Positions 47,530 through 56,544 of a stretch of DNA of 64,000 bases are shown piece by piece. The translations under genes and the position numbers were made by a program. Every line of letters starts with the position of its first letter. Position 1 is the first letter of the stretch. The stretch is from positions 1 to 64,000 of the forward strand of contig NZ_JAFKIC010000118.1 of NCBI RefSeq assembly GCF_017306585.1, given 5' to 3'. A model generated the notes under the pieces. The model saw nothing but the letters and a program-made list of their open reading frames with translations, was not told the DNA's origin and did no database searches. Source of the DNA: Mesorhizobium sp. GTDB taxonomy: Bacteria > Pseudomonadota > Alphaproteobacteria > Rhizobiales > Rhizobiaceae.

Positions 47530-48936
47530 ATGGATACTATTCTCGCTGGCCTGAAAGGGGCCATCGACACGCTCGGCGCGACAGTCCTGCTGCCGATTGT
47601 CATTTTCATCATTGCCGTGGTTCTGGGCGCCAAGGTCAGCAAGGCGTTTCGCGCCGCGGTGACCATCGGCGTCGCCTTCATCGGTATCAATCTCGTGCTT
47701 GGCCTGATGTTCACGTCGATCGGCGACGTGGCCAAGGCGATCGTCACCAACACCGGCATCCACCGCGACATCATCGATGTCGGCTGGCCGTCGGCTGCCG
47801 CGATCGCCTTCGGTTCGTCGGTCGGACTATGGGTCATCCCGGTCGGTATCCTGGTCAACATCGTGCTGCTCCTGACGCGCATGACGCGCACGCTCAATGT
47901 CGACGTGTGGAATTTCTGGCACTTCGCCTTCGTCGGCTCGCTCGTCGTGGCTGCCACCGACAATCTGGCCTACGGCATCGCCATCGCGGCCCTGGTGGCG
48001 GCGCTGTCGCTGCTCTTCGCCGACTGGTCGGCACGCGCGGTGCAGCAGTTCTACGGCGTGCCCGGCATCTCGGTGCCGCACCTGGCCTCAGCGCAGATCC
48101 TGCCGATCGCCATCATCCTCAACTGGATCATGGACCGCATTCCCGGCATCAACCGCATCAACATCAACACCGAAACCATCGAGCGCCGCTTCGGCGTGTT
48201 CGGTGAGCCTGTCGTGCTCGGCCTCATCATCGGCCTCGTGCTCGGCGCGATCGCCTTCTACAATGCCGGCGATCTCGGCGTGGTGCTGGCCAAGGTGCTC
48301 GGCACCGGCATGACGCTGGCTGCCGTCATGCTGCTCCTGCCGCGCATGGTGAAGATCCTGATGGAAGGCCTGCTTCCGGTCTCCGACGCCGCCCAGGAAT
48401 TCGTGCGCAAGCGCACCGGCGACCGCGAGCTTCTCGTCGGCCTCGATTCGGCGATCCTGATCGGCCATCCCGCCGCGATCTCGTCGTCGCTGATCCTGGT
48501 GCCGATCGCGATCGTGCTGTCGGTCATCCTGCCCGGCAACCGCGTGATCCTGTTCGCCGACCTGGCGGTCATTCCCTTCATCGTCGCCATGACCGCGCCG
48601 CTGGTGAAGGGCAACGTCTTCCGCATGGTGGTGATCGGCACGGTGACGCTGGCCATCGGCTTCTACGTCGCCAATGCGCTGGCGCCGCTGTTCACCAGCG
48701 CCGCTGTCGCGTCGGGCTTCAAACTGCCGGCGGATGCGCTGCAGATCACCTCGGTGGTCGACGGCTTCCTGTGGGTTCCCTATGTGATCATCGAAGCGAT
48801 CCAGGGGCTCGGGCTCGCCGGCATCATCGTCATCGCGGTGGTGATCGCCGTCCTGTTCGTTCTCTACCGCCGCAACACGCTCGGCTGGGAGCGGGCGGCG
48901 GGCGCTGAGGATGAACCCGCGGAAGGCACTGCCTGA
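47530..48936 (+). CDS. PTS galactitol-family permease, IIC component
   Basis: A 468-residue polytopic protein with the length and topology of GatC. The N-terminus runs LGATVLLPIVIFIIAVVLGAKVSKAFRAA. The tract SVGLWVIPVGILVNIVLLLTR and the later VGLDSAILIGHPAAISSSLI segment match the family's most conserved tracts. It would transport a sugar alcohol or related polyol coupled to phosphorylation. The IIA and IIB components follow separately. Most rhizobia lack sugar-transporting PTS permeases and keep only the regulatory PTSNtr, so this gene is noteworthy. The substrate is not known. Confidence 0.88.
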   Translation: MDTILAGLKGAIDTLGATVLLPIVIFIIAVVLGAKVSKAFRAAVTIGVAFIGINLVLGLMFTSIGDVAKAIVTNTGIHRDIIDVGWPSAAAIAFGSSVGLWVIPVGILVNIVLLLTRMTRTLNVDVWNFWHFAFVGSLVVAATDNLAYGIAIAALVAALSLLFADWSARAVQQFYGVPGISVPHLASAQILPIAIILNWIMDRIPGINRININTETIERRFGVFGEPVVLGLIIGLVLGAIAFYNAGDLGVVLAKVLGTGMTLAAVMLLLPRMVKILMEGLLPVSDAAQEFVRKRTGDRELLVGLDSAILIGHPAAISSSLILVPIAIVLSVILPGNRVILFADLAVIPFIVAMTAPLVKGNVFRMVVIGTVTLAIGFYVANALAPLFTSAAVASGFKLPADALQITSVVDGFLWVPYVIIEAIQGLGLAGIIVIAVVIAVLFVLYRRNTLGWERAAGAEDEPAEGTA

Positions 48937-48963
48937 AGCGCATCGCGCCTTTAATTCGAATTG

Positions 48964-48993
48964 ATCGTGCGCCCTCCGGGGCGCACGATTTTT
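48964..48993 (+). terminator. Intrinsic terminator between PTS IIC and IIA
   Basis: ATCGTGCGCC and GGCGCACGAT form a perfect 10-base-pair stem with a CTCCGG loop, followed directly by TTTTATA. It lies 28 bases after the IIC stop and 16 bases before the IIA start, so it may attenuate expression of the soluble components. Confidence 0.85.
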
Positions 48994-49008
48994 ATAACGG
49001 AGTAGAAT

Positions 49009-49470
49009 ATGTCTGACGGCCTCATGCAGCTTCTGGATCCGGAAGCGATCGTGCTCGGATCCGACGCCTCGACCAATGAGGAGATCATCCGCATTCTGGC
49101 CGGTCGGCTGGAAAAGCTTGGCTATGTCAGGAGCACCTACGCAGACGCCGTCGTGCGCCGCGAAATGACCATTCCGACGGGATTGCCGCTGGAGCGCGCC
49201 GACAATGTCGCGGTGCCGCACACGGATCCAGAACATGTGCTGAAGCCGGGCATCGCGATGGGCACGCTGGTCAAACCGGTGACCTTCGCCAACATGGAAG
49301 ACCCCGACGAGAAGCTGCCGGTCGGCTTCGTCTTCCTGCTTGCCATCAACGACAAGGACAAGCAGATTGAAGCGCTGCAGTCCGTCATGGCCACCATCCA
49401 GAATCCGGATGCGTTGGACGGCCTTAGATCGGCGAGGACGCTCGACGACGTGCGCGCCGTGCTCGGCTGA
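49009..49470 (+). CDS. PTS fructose/galactitol-type IIA component
   Basis: A 153-residue EIIA of the PTS_EIIA_2 type. The phosphoryl-accepting His is His71 in NVAVPHTDPEHV. It would take phosphate from HPr and pass it to the IIB Cys. It lies after the terminator at 48964-48993 and 20 bases before IIB. HPr and enzyme I are not in the window and would have to be supplied from elsewhere. Confidence 0.9.
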   Translation: MSDGLMQLLDPEAIVLGSDASTNEEIIRILAGRLEKLGYVRSTYADAVVRREMTIPTGLPLERADNVAVPHTDPEHVLKPGIAMGTLVKPVTFANMEDPDEKLPVGFVFLLAINDKDKQIEALQSVMATIQNPDALDGLRSARTLDDVRAVLG

Positions 49471-49490
49471 CAATCAGGGAGAAGCAAGAC

Positions 49491-49778
49491 ATGTCCAGAC
49501 AGAAAACAATTCTCTTTGCCTGCGGCACGGGCGTCGCCACGTCGACGGCCGTCAATGTCGCCGTCACCGAGGCGATGAAGAAGCGCGGCCTCACCTTCAA
49601 CGCGCAGCAGGCCAAGGCGACCGAGGTGCCGGGGCTGGCCGACAGCGTCGACTTCATCGTCGCCACCACGCCGATCTCGGCTTCGGTGACCAAGCCGGTC
49701 ATCAAGGGCCTCGCTTTCCTTACCGGCATCGGCAAGGACAAGGTGCTCGACGAGATCGAGGCGCAGCTTCGCAAATAG
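49491..49778 (+). CDS. PTS galactitol-type IIB component
   Basis: A 95-residue cytoplasmic PTS IIB. The active-site loop FACGTGVATSTAV contains the phosphocysteine Cys11 and matches GatB. It is the last gene of the IIC-IIA-IIB set and is convergent with the multicopper oxidase. AGGGAGAAG precedes the start. Confidence 0.9.
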   Translation: MSRQKTILFACGTGVATSTAVNVAVTEAMKKRGLTFNAQQAKATEVPGLADSVDFIVATTPISASVTKPVIKGLAFLTGIGKDKVLDEIEAQLRK

Positions 49779-49797
49779 ATCGCCGGCGGCGCGGTCC

Positions 49798-51192
49798 TCA
49801 CACCACCCTGACGTAGCTCGTCATGCCCGATTTCTGGTGCTCGATGATGTGGCAGTGCAGCAGCCAGTCGCCGGGATTGTCGGCGACGAAGCCGAGGCTG
49901 ACCTTTTCGTTGGCCTGGATGAGATAAGTGTCGGAAATCAGCGGCTGAACCTGCCGCGTCGAGGACGACAGCACCTTGAAGCTCATGCCGTGCAGATGGA
50001 TCGGGTGCGATTGCGGCGTCAGGTTCTCCATGTCGATGACATAGCTCTTGCCGAGCTTCAGCTCGGCCAGCGGCGCGGTCGGATCCGGCGTATCGCCGGG
50101 CCACGGCACCTTGTTGATCGCCCAGAAACTGTAGCCTAGCGAGCCGCAGATGCCGTCGCTCGGGACGTTTTCCGCCGTGGCGCTGAGCGCCAGCGAAATA
50201 TGCTGGGCGGTGGAGAGATCGACTTCGGCCACCGGATTGGCCTCCAGCGGCGCCACATCGCGAATGTCCCGCTTCAGCGAACCGCCGACTGACCGCAGTG
50301 TCGCGAGCACCTTTGGCTTGGTGCCCCTGACATCGCGCAGGCTGACCACCGCGCCCTCCTCGTCGGGCATGCGGATGGCGAGTTCCATGCGCTGGCCCGG
50401 TCCCAGCAGAAGCGCATCGGGCGAGAAGCGTTCGGGCACCGGATTGCCATCGAGCGCAATAACGGTCGCGTTGGCACCCTCGACCAGAAAGGCATAGATG
50501 CGGGTGACATCCGTGATGGCGACGCGCAGACGCACCAGCCCGCCGGCCGGCGCGTCATATCGCGGCTGGTCGAGCCAGTTGGCGGTGCGCACCGTGCCGT
50601 AGGTGCCGGTTCTCGCGGCGTCGCGCGGCCGGAACTGCTCGATGAACTGGGCATCGTCGCCCAGCCGCCAGTCGCGCAGATTGAGAACCACCTCGGCATC
50701 GAATTTCTGATCCGCAGGGTTTTCGACCACGATCACGCCGGTCAGCCCGTGGCCCATCTGCTCCAGCGTGTTGCAATGCGGATGGTACCAGAAGGTGCCG
50801 GCGTCGGGCGGCGTGAAGGCATAGTCGAAATGGTCGCCGGTGTAGACATAGGGCTGCACCAGAAACGGCACGCCATCCATCTTGTTCGGCAGGCGAATAC
50901 CATGCCAGTGGATGGTCGTGGGATCGTCGATGGCGTTAACAAGGCGTGCCGCGAAGGGCTCGCCCTTTCTCATCCTGAGCACGGGCGGCATTCCGGCGCT
51001 GCCATAAGTCAGCACATTGCTTGTCTGGCCGCCATCCATCAGCGCGGCCTGGATCTTCGCGGTCTGCAGAATCACCGGATCGGGACTCGCGGCGGCCCAA
51101 CCGCCGAACCGGCCGACGGCCGCGTACGCGACGCTGCCCGCACCAGCGATCGCCGCCGTCTTCAAGAGCCCGCGGCGTGTGAGAAAGGTCAT
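49798..51192 (-). CDS. Multicopper oxidase, Tat-exported
   Basis: A 464-residue CueO/laccase-like oxidase. The N-terminus has a twin-Arg signal (TRRGLLKTAAIAGAG), so it is exported folded. All four copper motifs are present: HWHG, HPHC, HPIHLHG and HCHIIEHQ. It couples oxidation of a metal ion or phenolic substrate to reduction of O2 to water in the periplasm. A Met-rich insert as in CueO is not seen. The physiological substrate is unknown. Confidence 0.93.
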   Translation of the reverse strand: MTFLTRRGLLKTAAIAGAGSVAYAAVGRFGGWAAASPDPVILQTAKIQAALMDGGQTSNVLTYGSAGMPPVLRMRKGEPFAARLVNAIDDPTTIHWHGIRLPNKMDGVPFLVQPYVYTGDHFDYAFTPPDAGTFWYHPHCNTLEQMGHGLTGVIVVENPADQKFDAEVVLNLRDWRLGDDAQFIEQFRPRDAARTGTYGTVRTANWLDQPRYDAPAGGLVRLRVAITDVTRIYAFLVEGANATVIALDGNPVPERFSPDALLLGPGQRMELAIRMPDEEGAVVSLRDVRGTKPKVLATLRSVGGSLKRDIRDVAPLEANPVAEVDLSTAQHISLALSATAENVPSDGICGSLGYSFWAINKVPWPGDTPDPTAPLAELKLGKSYVIDMENLTPQSHPIHLHGMSFKVLSSSTRQVQPLISDTYLIQANEKVSLGFVADNPGDWLLHCHIIEHQKSGMTSYVRVV

Positions 51193-51468
51193 TCAGCGCT
51201 CCAACTGGAAGGACGATTGCCGGAAATCCATCATTGCCTTGGATCACGAACCGGCCGCCCGCACAAATGCCTATACGGGCTTACCGCATCTCAGTGCAAT
51301 CGCGCCAGCAGCGCCTGTGCCTAGACAAGGGCGGCCCCGGCGCATCAAGTGTTTCGATCGGGAACTGGATCGAGATGCCGCTGGTTTTAACACGGCGACC
51401 AGTTACTCTGCGCCAGGAGGTCGCCGGGCGCGCTTTGGCTCGGCCTGAGCATTTCAGGGGGGATTGCC

Positions 51469-52239
51469 ATGACGGACTTCACGCCAAAATTCGATCTGGC
51501 CGGCAAGGTGGTGCTGGTGACCGGCGCCTCGCGCGGCATTGGCCGGGCCTGCGCGCTTGCCTGTGCAGGCTCCGGCGCCGACATGATCGTGGGTGTGCGC
51601 AACAGGACCGATGGCGCCGACCTTGTCGGCGAGATCGAAAGGATCGGCCGGCGGGCGCTGGCCGTCGAGATGGACGCGACCGATCTCGACACCGTTCGCA
51701 AAGGCGTCGCTGACGCCCATGCCGTCTTCGGTCGCATCGACGTCCTGGTCAACAATGTCGGGCTCGGACCGGAAAACCTGGCGGAGAATGTGACGGAGGA
51801 GGATTTCGACCTAACCGTGAACGTCAACCTCAAGGGCACGTTCTTCACCACGCAGGCGGTGGGCAGGCTGATGATCGCGCAGAAGGGCGGGCGCATCATC
51901 AACATCTCCTCCCAGGCCGGCACCGTGACGCTGAAGGGCGAGGCGATCTACTGCATGACCAAGGCGGGGATCAACCACCTGACCCGTTGCCTGGCAGCGG
52001 AATGGGCGCAGCACAGGATCGCCGTCAACAGCGTTGCGCCGACCTTCATCTGGACGGACGGCACGCGGCCTTCGCTCGCCGAGCCGGATTTCCACGCCCA
52101 TGTGCTGGGTCACATTCCGCTCGGCCGCATCGGCGACCCGATCGACGTGGCGGGAACCGTGGTGTTCCTGGCCTCGCCTGCGGCCTCGCTGATCACCGGG
52201 GCCAACATACTGGTCGATGGCGGCTGGTCGGTGGCGTAG
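51469..52239 (+). CDS. SDR-family oxidoreductase
   Basis: A 256-residue classical short-chain dehydrogenase with [10 protein letters not shown] (cofactor), NNVG in place of NNAG, the catalytic Ser in ISSQAG and YCMTKAG with Tyr and Lys. GVRNR after strand two suggests NADP(H) preference. It ends [10 protein letters not shown], as do gluconate 5-dehydrogenase-like and FabG-like enzymes. It is followed closely by the HD-domain gene (14-base gap), indicating co-transcription. The substrate is unknown. Confidence 0.85.
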   Translation: MTDFTPKFDLAGKVVLVTGASRGIGRACALACAGSGADMIVGVRNRTDGADLVGEIERIGRRALAVEMDATDLDTVRKGVADAHAVFGRIDVLVNNVGLGPENLAENVTEEDFDLTVNVNLKGTFFTTQAVGRLMIAQKGGRIINISSQAGTVTLKGEAIYCMTKAGINHLTRCLAAEWAQHRIAVNSVAPTFIWTDGTRPSLAEPDFHAHVLGHIPLGRIGDPIDVAGTVVFLASPAASLITGANILVDGGWSVA

Positions 52240-52252
52240 GAGGGAGGTCCTG

Positions 52253-52762
52253 ATGGCTGATTTGGAGGACCGCGCTCGCGCTTTCGCCACGCGGGCGCAC
52301 GCGTCGATCGACCAGCGGCGGAAATACACGAATGAACCCTATATCGTGCACCCCGTCGCGGTCGCTGAGATCGTGCGTGGCGTCCCGCACAGCGCAGAAA
52401 TGATCGCCGCCGCCTATCTGCACGACGTGGTGGAGGACACGCCGACAACGCTCGGCCAGATCGAGGAAGAGTTCGGTCGTGACGTCGCCGAGCTGGTCGG
52501 ATGGCTCACGGATGTTTCCGTGCCGACCGACGGCAACCGCGCGGCACGCAAGGCGAAAGACCTGGCCCACACGGCAGCCGCACCGGCACAGGCCAAGACC
52601 ATCAAGCTTGCCGATCTCATCGACAACACGAGCACCATCGAACGCTACGATCCCAACTTCTGGCGCGTCTATCGAGCCGAAAAGATCCGCCTGCTCGACG
52701 TGCTGAAGGAAGGCGATGCCACGCTCTGGAAGCGTGCCGCCGAAAAATGTTCCATGCCGTAG
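52253..52762 (+). CDS. Small HD-domain hydrolase, MESH1/SpoT-hydrolase-like
   Basis: A 169-residue stand-alone HD domain with the ligands and motifs of (p)ppGpp hydrolases: [24 protein letters not shown] and the late [12 protein letters not shown]. There is no synthetase, TGS or ACT domain. It therefore resembles small alarmone hydrolases/MESH1, which remove ppGpp or act on NADPH. The start at 52253 has GGAGGGAGG upstream. After the stop, GGCGAGC/GCTCGCC arms (52785-52810) may form a weak terminator shared with the convergent hydrolase. Confidence 0.85.
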   Translation: MADLEDRARAFATRAHASIDQRRKYTNEPYIVHPVAVAEIVRGVPHSAEMIAAAYLHDVVEDTPTTLGQIEEEFGRDVAELVGWLTDVSVPTDGNRAARKAKDLAHTAAAPAQAKTIKLADLIDNTSTIERYDPNFWRVYRAEKIRLLDVLKEGDATLWKRAAEKCSMP

Positions 52763-52822
52763 AGGGGCGGCGCGCAGCGCTGAAGGCGAGCTGCGACACC
52801 GCGGCTCGCCGCCGGGATCGAC

Positions 52823-53641
52823 CTATCCTTCGTCGACGCTTGCCAGGAAGCGGGCGAAGATCGGGTTGAACCGATCCGGCGAATCCCAGAAAGGCGCATG
52901 GCCCGAATTGTCGAGAAGATGGGCCTTGCCTTCCCAGAGGTTGGAGAATTTCACGGCGGAGACGAAATCCGTGTTGACGAACGGCTCGTCGATGCCGTTG
53001 AGGACGGCGATCGGCGGCGTCTTGCCAGCGACGATCTCGCGCTGGTTGCGGCCGGTGCCGGCGGCGAATTTCTCGAACATCAGACGCCGTGCGCGCCCAT
53101 CGGTACGGGCCACCGTCTCGAGCAGGAACGGCTCGAACGGCTCGCCGCAGGTGCTGCGCGCATAGGCCTCGACATCGGCGGCGCTGAAGGTTTCCTGTCC
53201 GGCAAGATGCATGTGCGGGCTCGGCTTGAAGCCGTTGCCGACCTCTTCAGGCGCGACGGGCGGGGTGCCCGTGATCATCAGGGCCAGAAGGCCGGGATAG
53301 CGGTCGATCATCTCCAGGCCGATATGGCCGCCGAGCGACCAGCCGAAGACGATCGCCTTGCCGACGCCGAGCAGCCTCAGCACTTCGGTCATCGCATCGG
53401 CGTAGCCTTCCATGCTGTAGGAGCGGTCCGGATCGATGGCATCGCCGGATGCGCCATGCCCAGGCAGGTCGGGTGCGATGAGCCGGTAGCGGTCGGCCAG
53501 AGAGCTTTCGAGCTGGTTGCGGAAAACCGCGCCTGAGGACGAATTGCCGTGGATCAAGAGCACGGCGGTGCCTTTGCCGCCAGTGTCGCGAACGGCGATC
53601 GTACCGTGGCTGGTTTCAAGGGTCTTCTGCGCGATCGTCAT
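52823..53641 (-). CDS. Alpha/beta-fold hydrolase
   Basis: A 272-residue alpha/beta hydrolase. The oxyanion HGNSSSG follows strand three, the nucleophile elbow is GWSLGG and the catalytic His is in NSGHAPFWDSP. An Asp in LNGIDEPF is a candidate acid. It has the compact cap of the epoxide-hydrolase/esterase-like group. The substrate is unknown. It is divergent from the Liv-type operon. Confidence 0.85.
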   Translation of the reverse strand: MTIAQKTLETSHGTIAVRDTGGKGTAVLLIHGNSSSGAVFRNQLESSLADRYRLIAPDLPGHGASGDAIDPDRSYSMEGYADAMTEVLRLLGVGKAIVFGWSLGGHIGLEMIDRYPGLLALMITGTPPVAPEEVGNGFKPSPHMHLAGQETFSAADVEAYARSTCGEPFEPFLLETVARTDGRARRLMFEKFAAGTGRNQREIVAGKTPPIAVLNGIDEPFVNTDFVSAVKFSNLWEGKAHLLDNSGHAPFWDSPDRFNPIFARFLASVDEG

Positions 53642-53740
53642 GGTCCCTCCGTCTGGAATTGCCTTGTTTCAGTGCAGTTGCGCAACAAAGCGCCACCGCT
53701 TTTATACCTTTGCGGGAACCGGCCTCCCGGTTAGGTTGCA

Positions 53741-53758
53741 TTGAAAAATCCTTTTCAA
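53741..53758. promoter_or_regulatory. Perfect palindrome upstream of the Liv-type operon
   Basis: TTGAAAA and TTTTCAA are perfect seven-base arms around ATCC, about 75 bases upstream of the binding-protein start in an AT-rich promoter region. It is a candidate operator, possibly for the RpiR-type regulator at 59826-60731. That link is inference. Confidence 0.5.
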
Positions 53759-53830
53759 ATAAGAACAATTATGCGTAGATTGTCAATTATCCAACTCCCG
53801 ATGAACGGGAGGAAAACAGGGAACCGCACG

Positions 53831-55084
53831 ATGAAATCCAAATCCGCCGCGACCAGAATCCGCCATATGCTTATGAGCACCGCACTGATCGGCGCATTCG
53901 CCACGGCTAGCGCGCCCGCCTTCGCCGATGTCGTCAAGATCGGCCTTCTGGCGCCGATCACCGGGCCCGCCGCTGCCGACGGCCAGGAATTCCAGCGCGG
54001 CGTGCAGATGGCGATCGACGAGGCGAACGCCGCCGGCGGCGTTGCCGGCAACACGTTCGAACTGGTGGTCGGCGACGTCAAGGATCAGTCCGCGGGCAAC
54101 GTCACCAGCGCGGTCGAGCGCCTGCTCGGCGACCCCGGCGTGCAGTTCATGCTGACCGGCTATGCCAGCCTGACCAATTTCGAGATCGACAACATGGCCG
54201 AGGCCGAGATGCCCTACATGCTGGCGGCGACATCGCAGCAGACCAAGGACATCATCGCGCCGAACCCCGAAAAATACATGTGCTGCTGGTCGCTGACGCC
54301 GTCCTTCGACGCCTACAACACCGACGTCACCCTGTTCGTCGAAAAGCTCGAGGCGGAAGGCAAGATCAAGCTGCCGACCAAGAAGGTCGCCATCATCTCC
54401 TCCGACAACGCCTATTCCAAGACCATCTCGGAAGGCATGAAGAAGACCTTCAAGGAGAAGGGCTGGACCATCACCGTCGACGAGATCGTGCCGTTCGGCG
54501 AAGTGACCGACTGGCGGCCGATCCTGGCCAAGGTGCGCGGAGATGTGCCCGATGTCGTCATCAACACCGACTACCTGCCGGGCAATTCGGCGTCCTTCCT
54601 GAACCAGTTCCTGGAACAGCCGACCAAAAGCCTCGTCTTCCTGCAATACGCACCGAGCGTGCCGGAATTCATCGAGCTGACCGGCAAGAAGTCGGACGGC
54701 GTCATCTACAATCTGCTAGGCGGCGCGCTGACCACGCCGAAGAACCCGCGCGCCGACGAGGTGGCGGCCAAGTTCAAGGCCAAGTACGGCGTCGAGAGCG
54801 GCACTTACGGCGTCGGCCTCTATGAAATGACCAATGTCTATTTCGACGCGGTCAAGAAGGTCGGCGGCGCATCGGACCACGCGGCGATCATGAAGGCGCT
54901 GTCGGAGACCGACAAGCAGGTTGCCGAAGGCAGGCTGAAGTTCGATCCCGCCACGCACCTCGCCACGCAGGGCGACGACTACATCCCGATCACCTTCTTC
55001 CAGATCTGGGACGGCAAGCGGACGCTGATATCGCCGGACAAATATGCCACCGGCGCCTTCAAGCTCCAGCCCTGGATGCAGTGA
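53831..55084 (+). CDS. Liv-type ABC transporter substrate-binding protein
   Basis: A 417-residue periplasmic binding protein of the branched-chain amino-acid/amide (HAAT) class. The signal peptide covers about residues 1-32 (ALIGAFATASAPAFA). The mature N-terminus DVVKIGLLAPITGPAAADGQEF is the family type. The start at 53831 places the signal sequence correctly and has GGGAGG and AGGGAA upstream. It leads a five-gene operon and is three bases from the first ATPase gene. The ligand cannot be read from sequence. The convergent M20 deacylase hints at an acylated amino acid or amide. Confidence 0.85.
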   Translation: MKSKSAATRIRHMLMSTALIGAFATASAPAFADVVKIGLLAPITGPAAADGQEFQRGVQMAIDEANAAGGVAGNTFELVVGDVKDQSAGNVTSAVERLLGDPGVQFMLTGYASLTNFEIDNMAEAEMPYMLAATSQQTKDIIAPNPEKYMCCWSLTPSFDAYNTDVTLFVEKLEAEGKIKLPTKKVAIISSDNAYSKTISEGMKKTFKEKGWTITVDEIVPFGEVTDWRPILAKVRGDVPDVVINTDYLPGNSASFLNQFLEQPTKSLVFLQYAPSVPEFIELTGKKSDGVIYNLLGGALTTPKNPRADEVAAKFKAKYGVESGTYGVGLYEMTNVYFDAVKKVGGASDHAAIMKALSETDKQVAEGRLKFDPATHLATQGDDYIPITFFQIWDGKRTLISPDKYATGAFKLQPWMQ

Positions 55085-55087
55085 GGA

Positions 55088-55825
55088 ATGGCCCTGCTTG
55101 AACTGGACGACGTGTCGAAGGCCTTCGGTTCGCTGAAGGCCGTCGACGGCGTGTCTTTCAAGGTCGAGGCCGGCGAGATCTTCGGCATCGCCGGTCCCAA
55201 CGGCAGCGGCAAGAGCACGCTGTTCAACATCATCACCGGCATTCCGTTCGGGCCGGACAAAGGACGCATCCGCTTCGACGGAACCGCGATCAACGGCAAG
55301 TCCGGGCATGCCATCGCACGGCTCGGCCTTGCCCGCACCTTTCAGCGGGAAACCAGCTTCGACGGGCTGACCGTGTTCGAGAACGCCCTGATCGGCGCCA
55401 GCTACGGCAAGCAGGAAAAGGCGGCGGGCGCGGCCCGCGACACAGCGGCGGAAGCCCTGGAGTTCGTTGGATTGGCGTCGGCCTCGTTCGGCCGGCTGGC
55501 CGGCGAGCTTTCCGTCTTCGAGCGCAAATGCCTGATGCTCGCCACCGCGATCGCCATGAAACCACGCATGCTGCTACTCGACGAACCGGCTTCAAGCCTG
55601 ACCAAGCCTGAGATCGAGACCTCGATCGGATTGATCCGCCGCACCGCCGAACGCGGCATCACCATCCTTCTGATCGAGCATGTGCTGACCTTCCTGATGA
55701 GCCTGTCGCAGCATCTCCTGGTGCTCAATAACGGCCGCGTGCTCGCGGCCGGCGATCCCACTGACGTGATCGCCGATCCTCGCGTGATAGAGGCCTATCT
55801 CGGCACAAGGAGGTCGGCGGCATGA
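55088..55825 (+). CDS. Liv-type ABC transporter ATP-binding protein (LivG-like)
   Basis: A 245-residue ABC ATPase with Walker A GPNGSGKST (residues 36-44), Walker B MLLLDEPASSL and H-loop LIEHVL. The signature region reads AGELSVFERKCLML, so the usual LSxGQ is altered to LSVFE, and the D-loop is SSLTKPE. It could still work if the LivF-like partner supplies the other site. It overlaps the next gene by four bases (ATGA). Confidence 0.88.
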   Translation: MALLELDDVSKAFGSLKAVDGVSFKVEAGEIFGIAGPNGSGKSTLFNIITGIPFGPDKGRIRFDGTAINGKSGHAIARLGLARTFQRETSFDGLTVFENALIGASYGKQEKAAGAARDTAAEALEFVGLASASFGRLAGELSVFERKCLMLATAIAMKPRMLLLDEPASSLTKPEIETSIGLIRRTAERGITILLIEHVLTFLMSLSQHLLVLNNGRVLAAGDPTDVIADPRVIEAYLGTRRSAA

Positions 55826-56535
55826 CTCCGGTTCTTACCGTCGAAGGCGTCACCGCCGGCTATGGCCGCGTCACCGTACTGCACGACATTTCGCTGGAGG
55901 CGGGGCGCTTCGGCAATGTCGGCCTGTTCGGCCCGAACGGCCATGGCAAGACGACGCTGTTGCGCGCGATCTCCGGCCTGCTGAAGCCAAAAAGCGGCAG
56001 CATCCGGTTCGATGGGCAGGACATTGCGGGCCTGAGCGCGCGCGCCATTGTCGGCACCGGGCTGATCCATGTGCCGCAGGGCAACCGCCTGTTCCCGGAC
56101 CTCTCCATCGCCGATTGCATGGCGCTCGGCGCCTATTCCGCGCGTGCCCGTCCGCATGAAGCGGAGAACCGCGAAAAGGTCATCAAGCTGTTTCCCAAGC
56201 TGGCGCAGCGCTGGCGACAGCGGGTGCGCACGCTGTCGGGCGGCGAGCGCCAGATGGTGTCGATCGGCACGGCGCTGATGAGCCATCCGCGCCTCTTGAT
56301 CCTCGACGAGCCGACGCTTGGGCTGGCACCCAAGATCAAGGACGAGCTCTGCGCTTCCGTCATGGACATTTCGCGCGGCGGCGTGCCGCTCATCGTCGTC
56401 GAGCAGGATATCGAGTTCCTGCTGGAACTGACCCAGCAACTCTACCTCGTCAATCACGGCGCGGTGGCGACCGAGATCAAGCCGGGCGAGAGCCTCGACC
56501 ACGGCGAGATCATGTCGATGTATTTTGGCCATTAG
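55822..56535 (+). CDS. Liv-type ABC transporter ATP-binding protein (LivF-like)
   Basis: A 237-residue ABC ATPase. Walker A is GPNGHGKTT, with His in place of Ala or Ser. The signature LSGGERQMVSIG is canonical, and Walker B is LLILDEPTLGLAPK. It pairs with the LivG-like ATPase to energise the LivH/LivM-like pore. Translation is coupled to the upstream gene by ATGA overlap. Confidence 0.92.
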   Translation: MTPVLTVEGVTAGYGRVTVLHDISLEAGRFGNVGLFGPNGHGKTTLLRAISGLLKPKSGSIRFDGQDIAGLSARAIVGTGLIHVPQGNRLFPDLSIADCMALGAYSARARPHEAENREKVIKLFPKLAQRWRQRVRTLSGGERQMVSIGTALMSHPRLLILDEPTLGLAPKIKDELCASVMDISRGGVPLIVVEQDIEFLLELTQQLYLVNHGAVATEIKPGESLDHGEIMSMYFGH

Positions 56536-56544
56536 GGATTTGGT

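Noticed and set aside
48088-49473. 461-codon minus-strand frame opposite PTS IIC and IIA
   Set aside because: His/Asp/Gln-rich composition typical of the complement of membrane-protein genes; no family resemblance.
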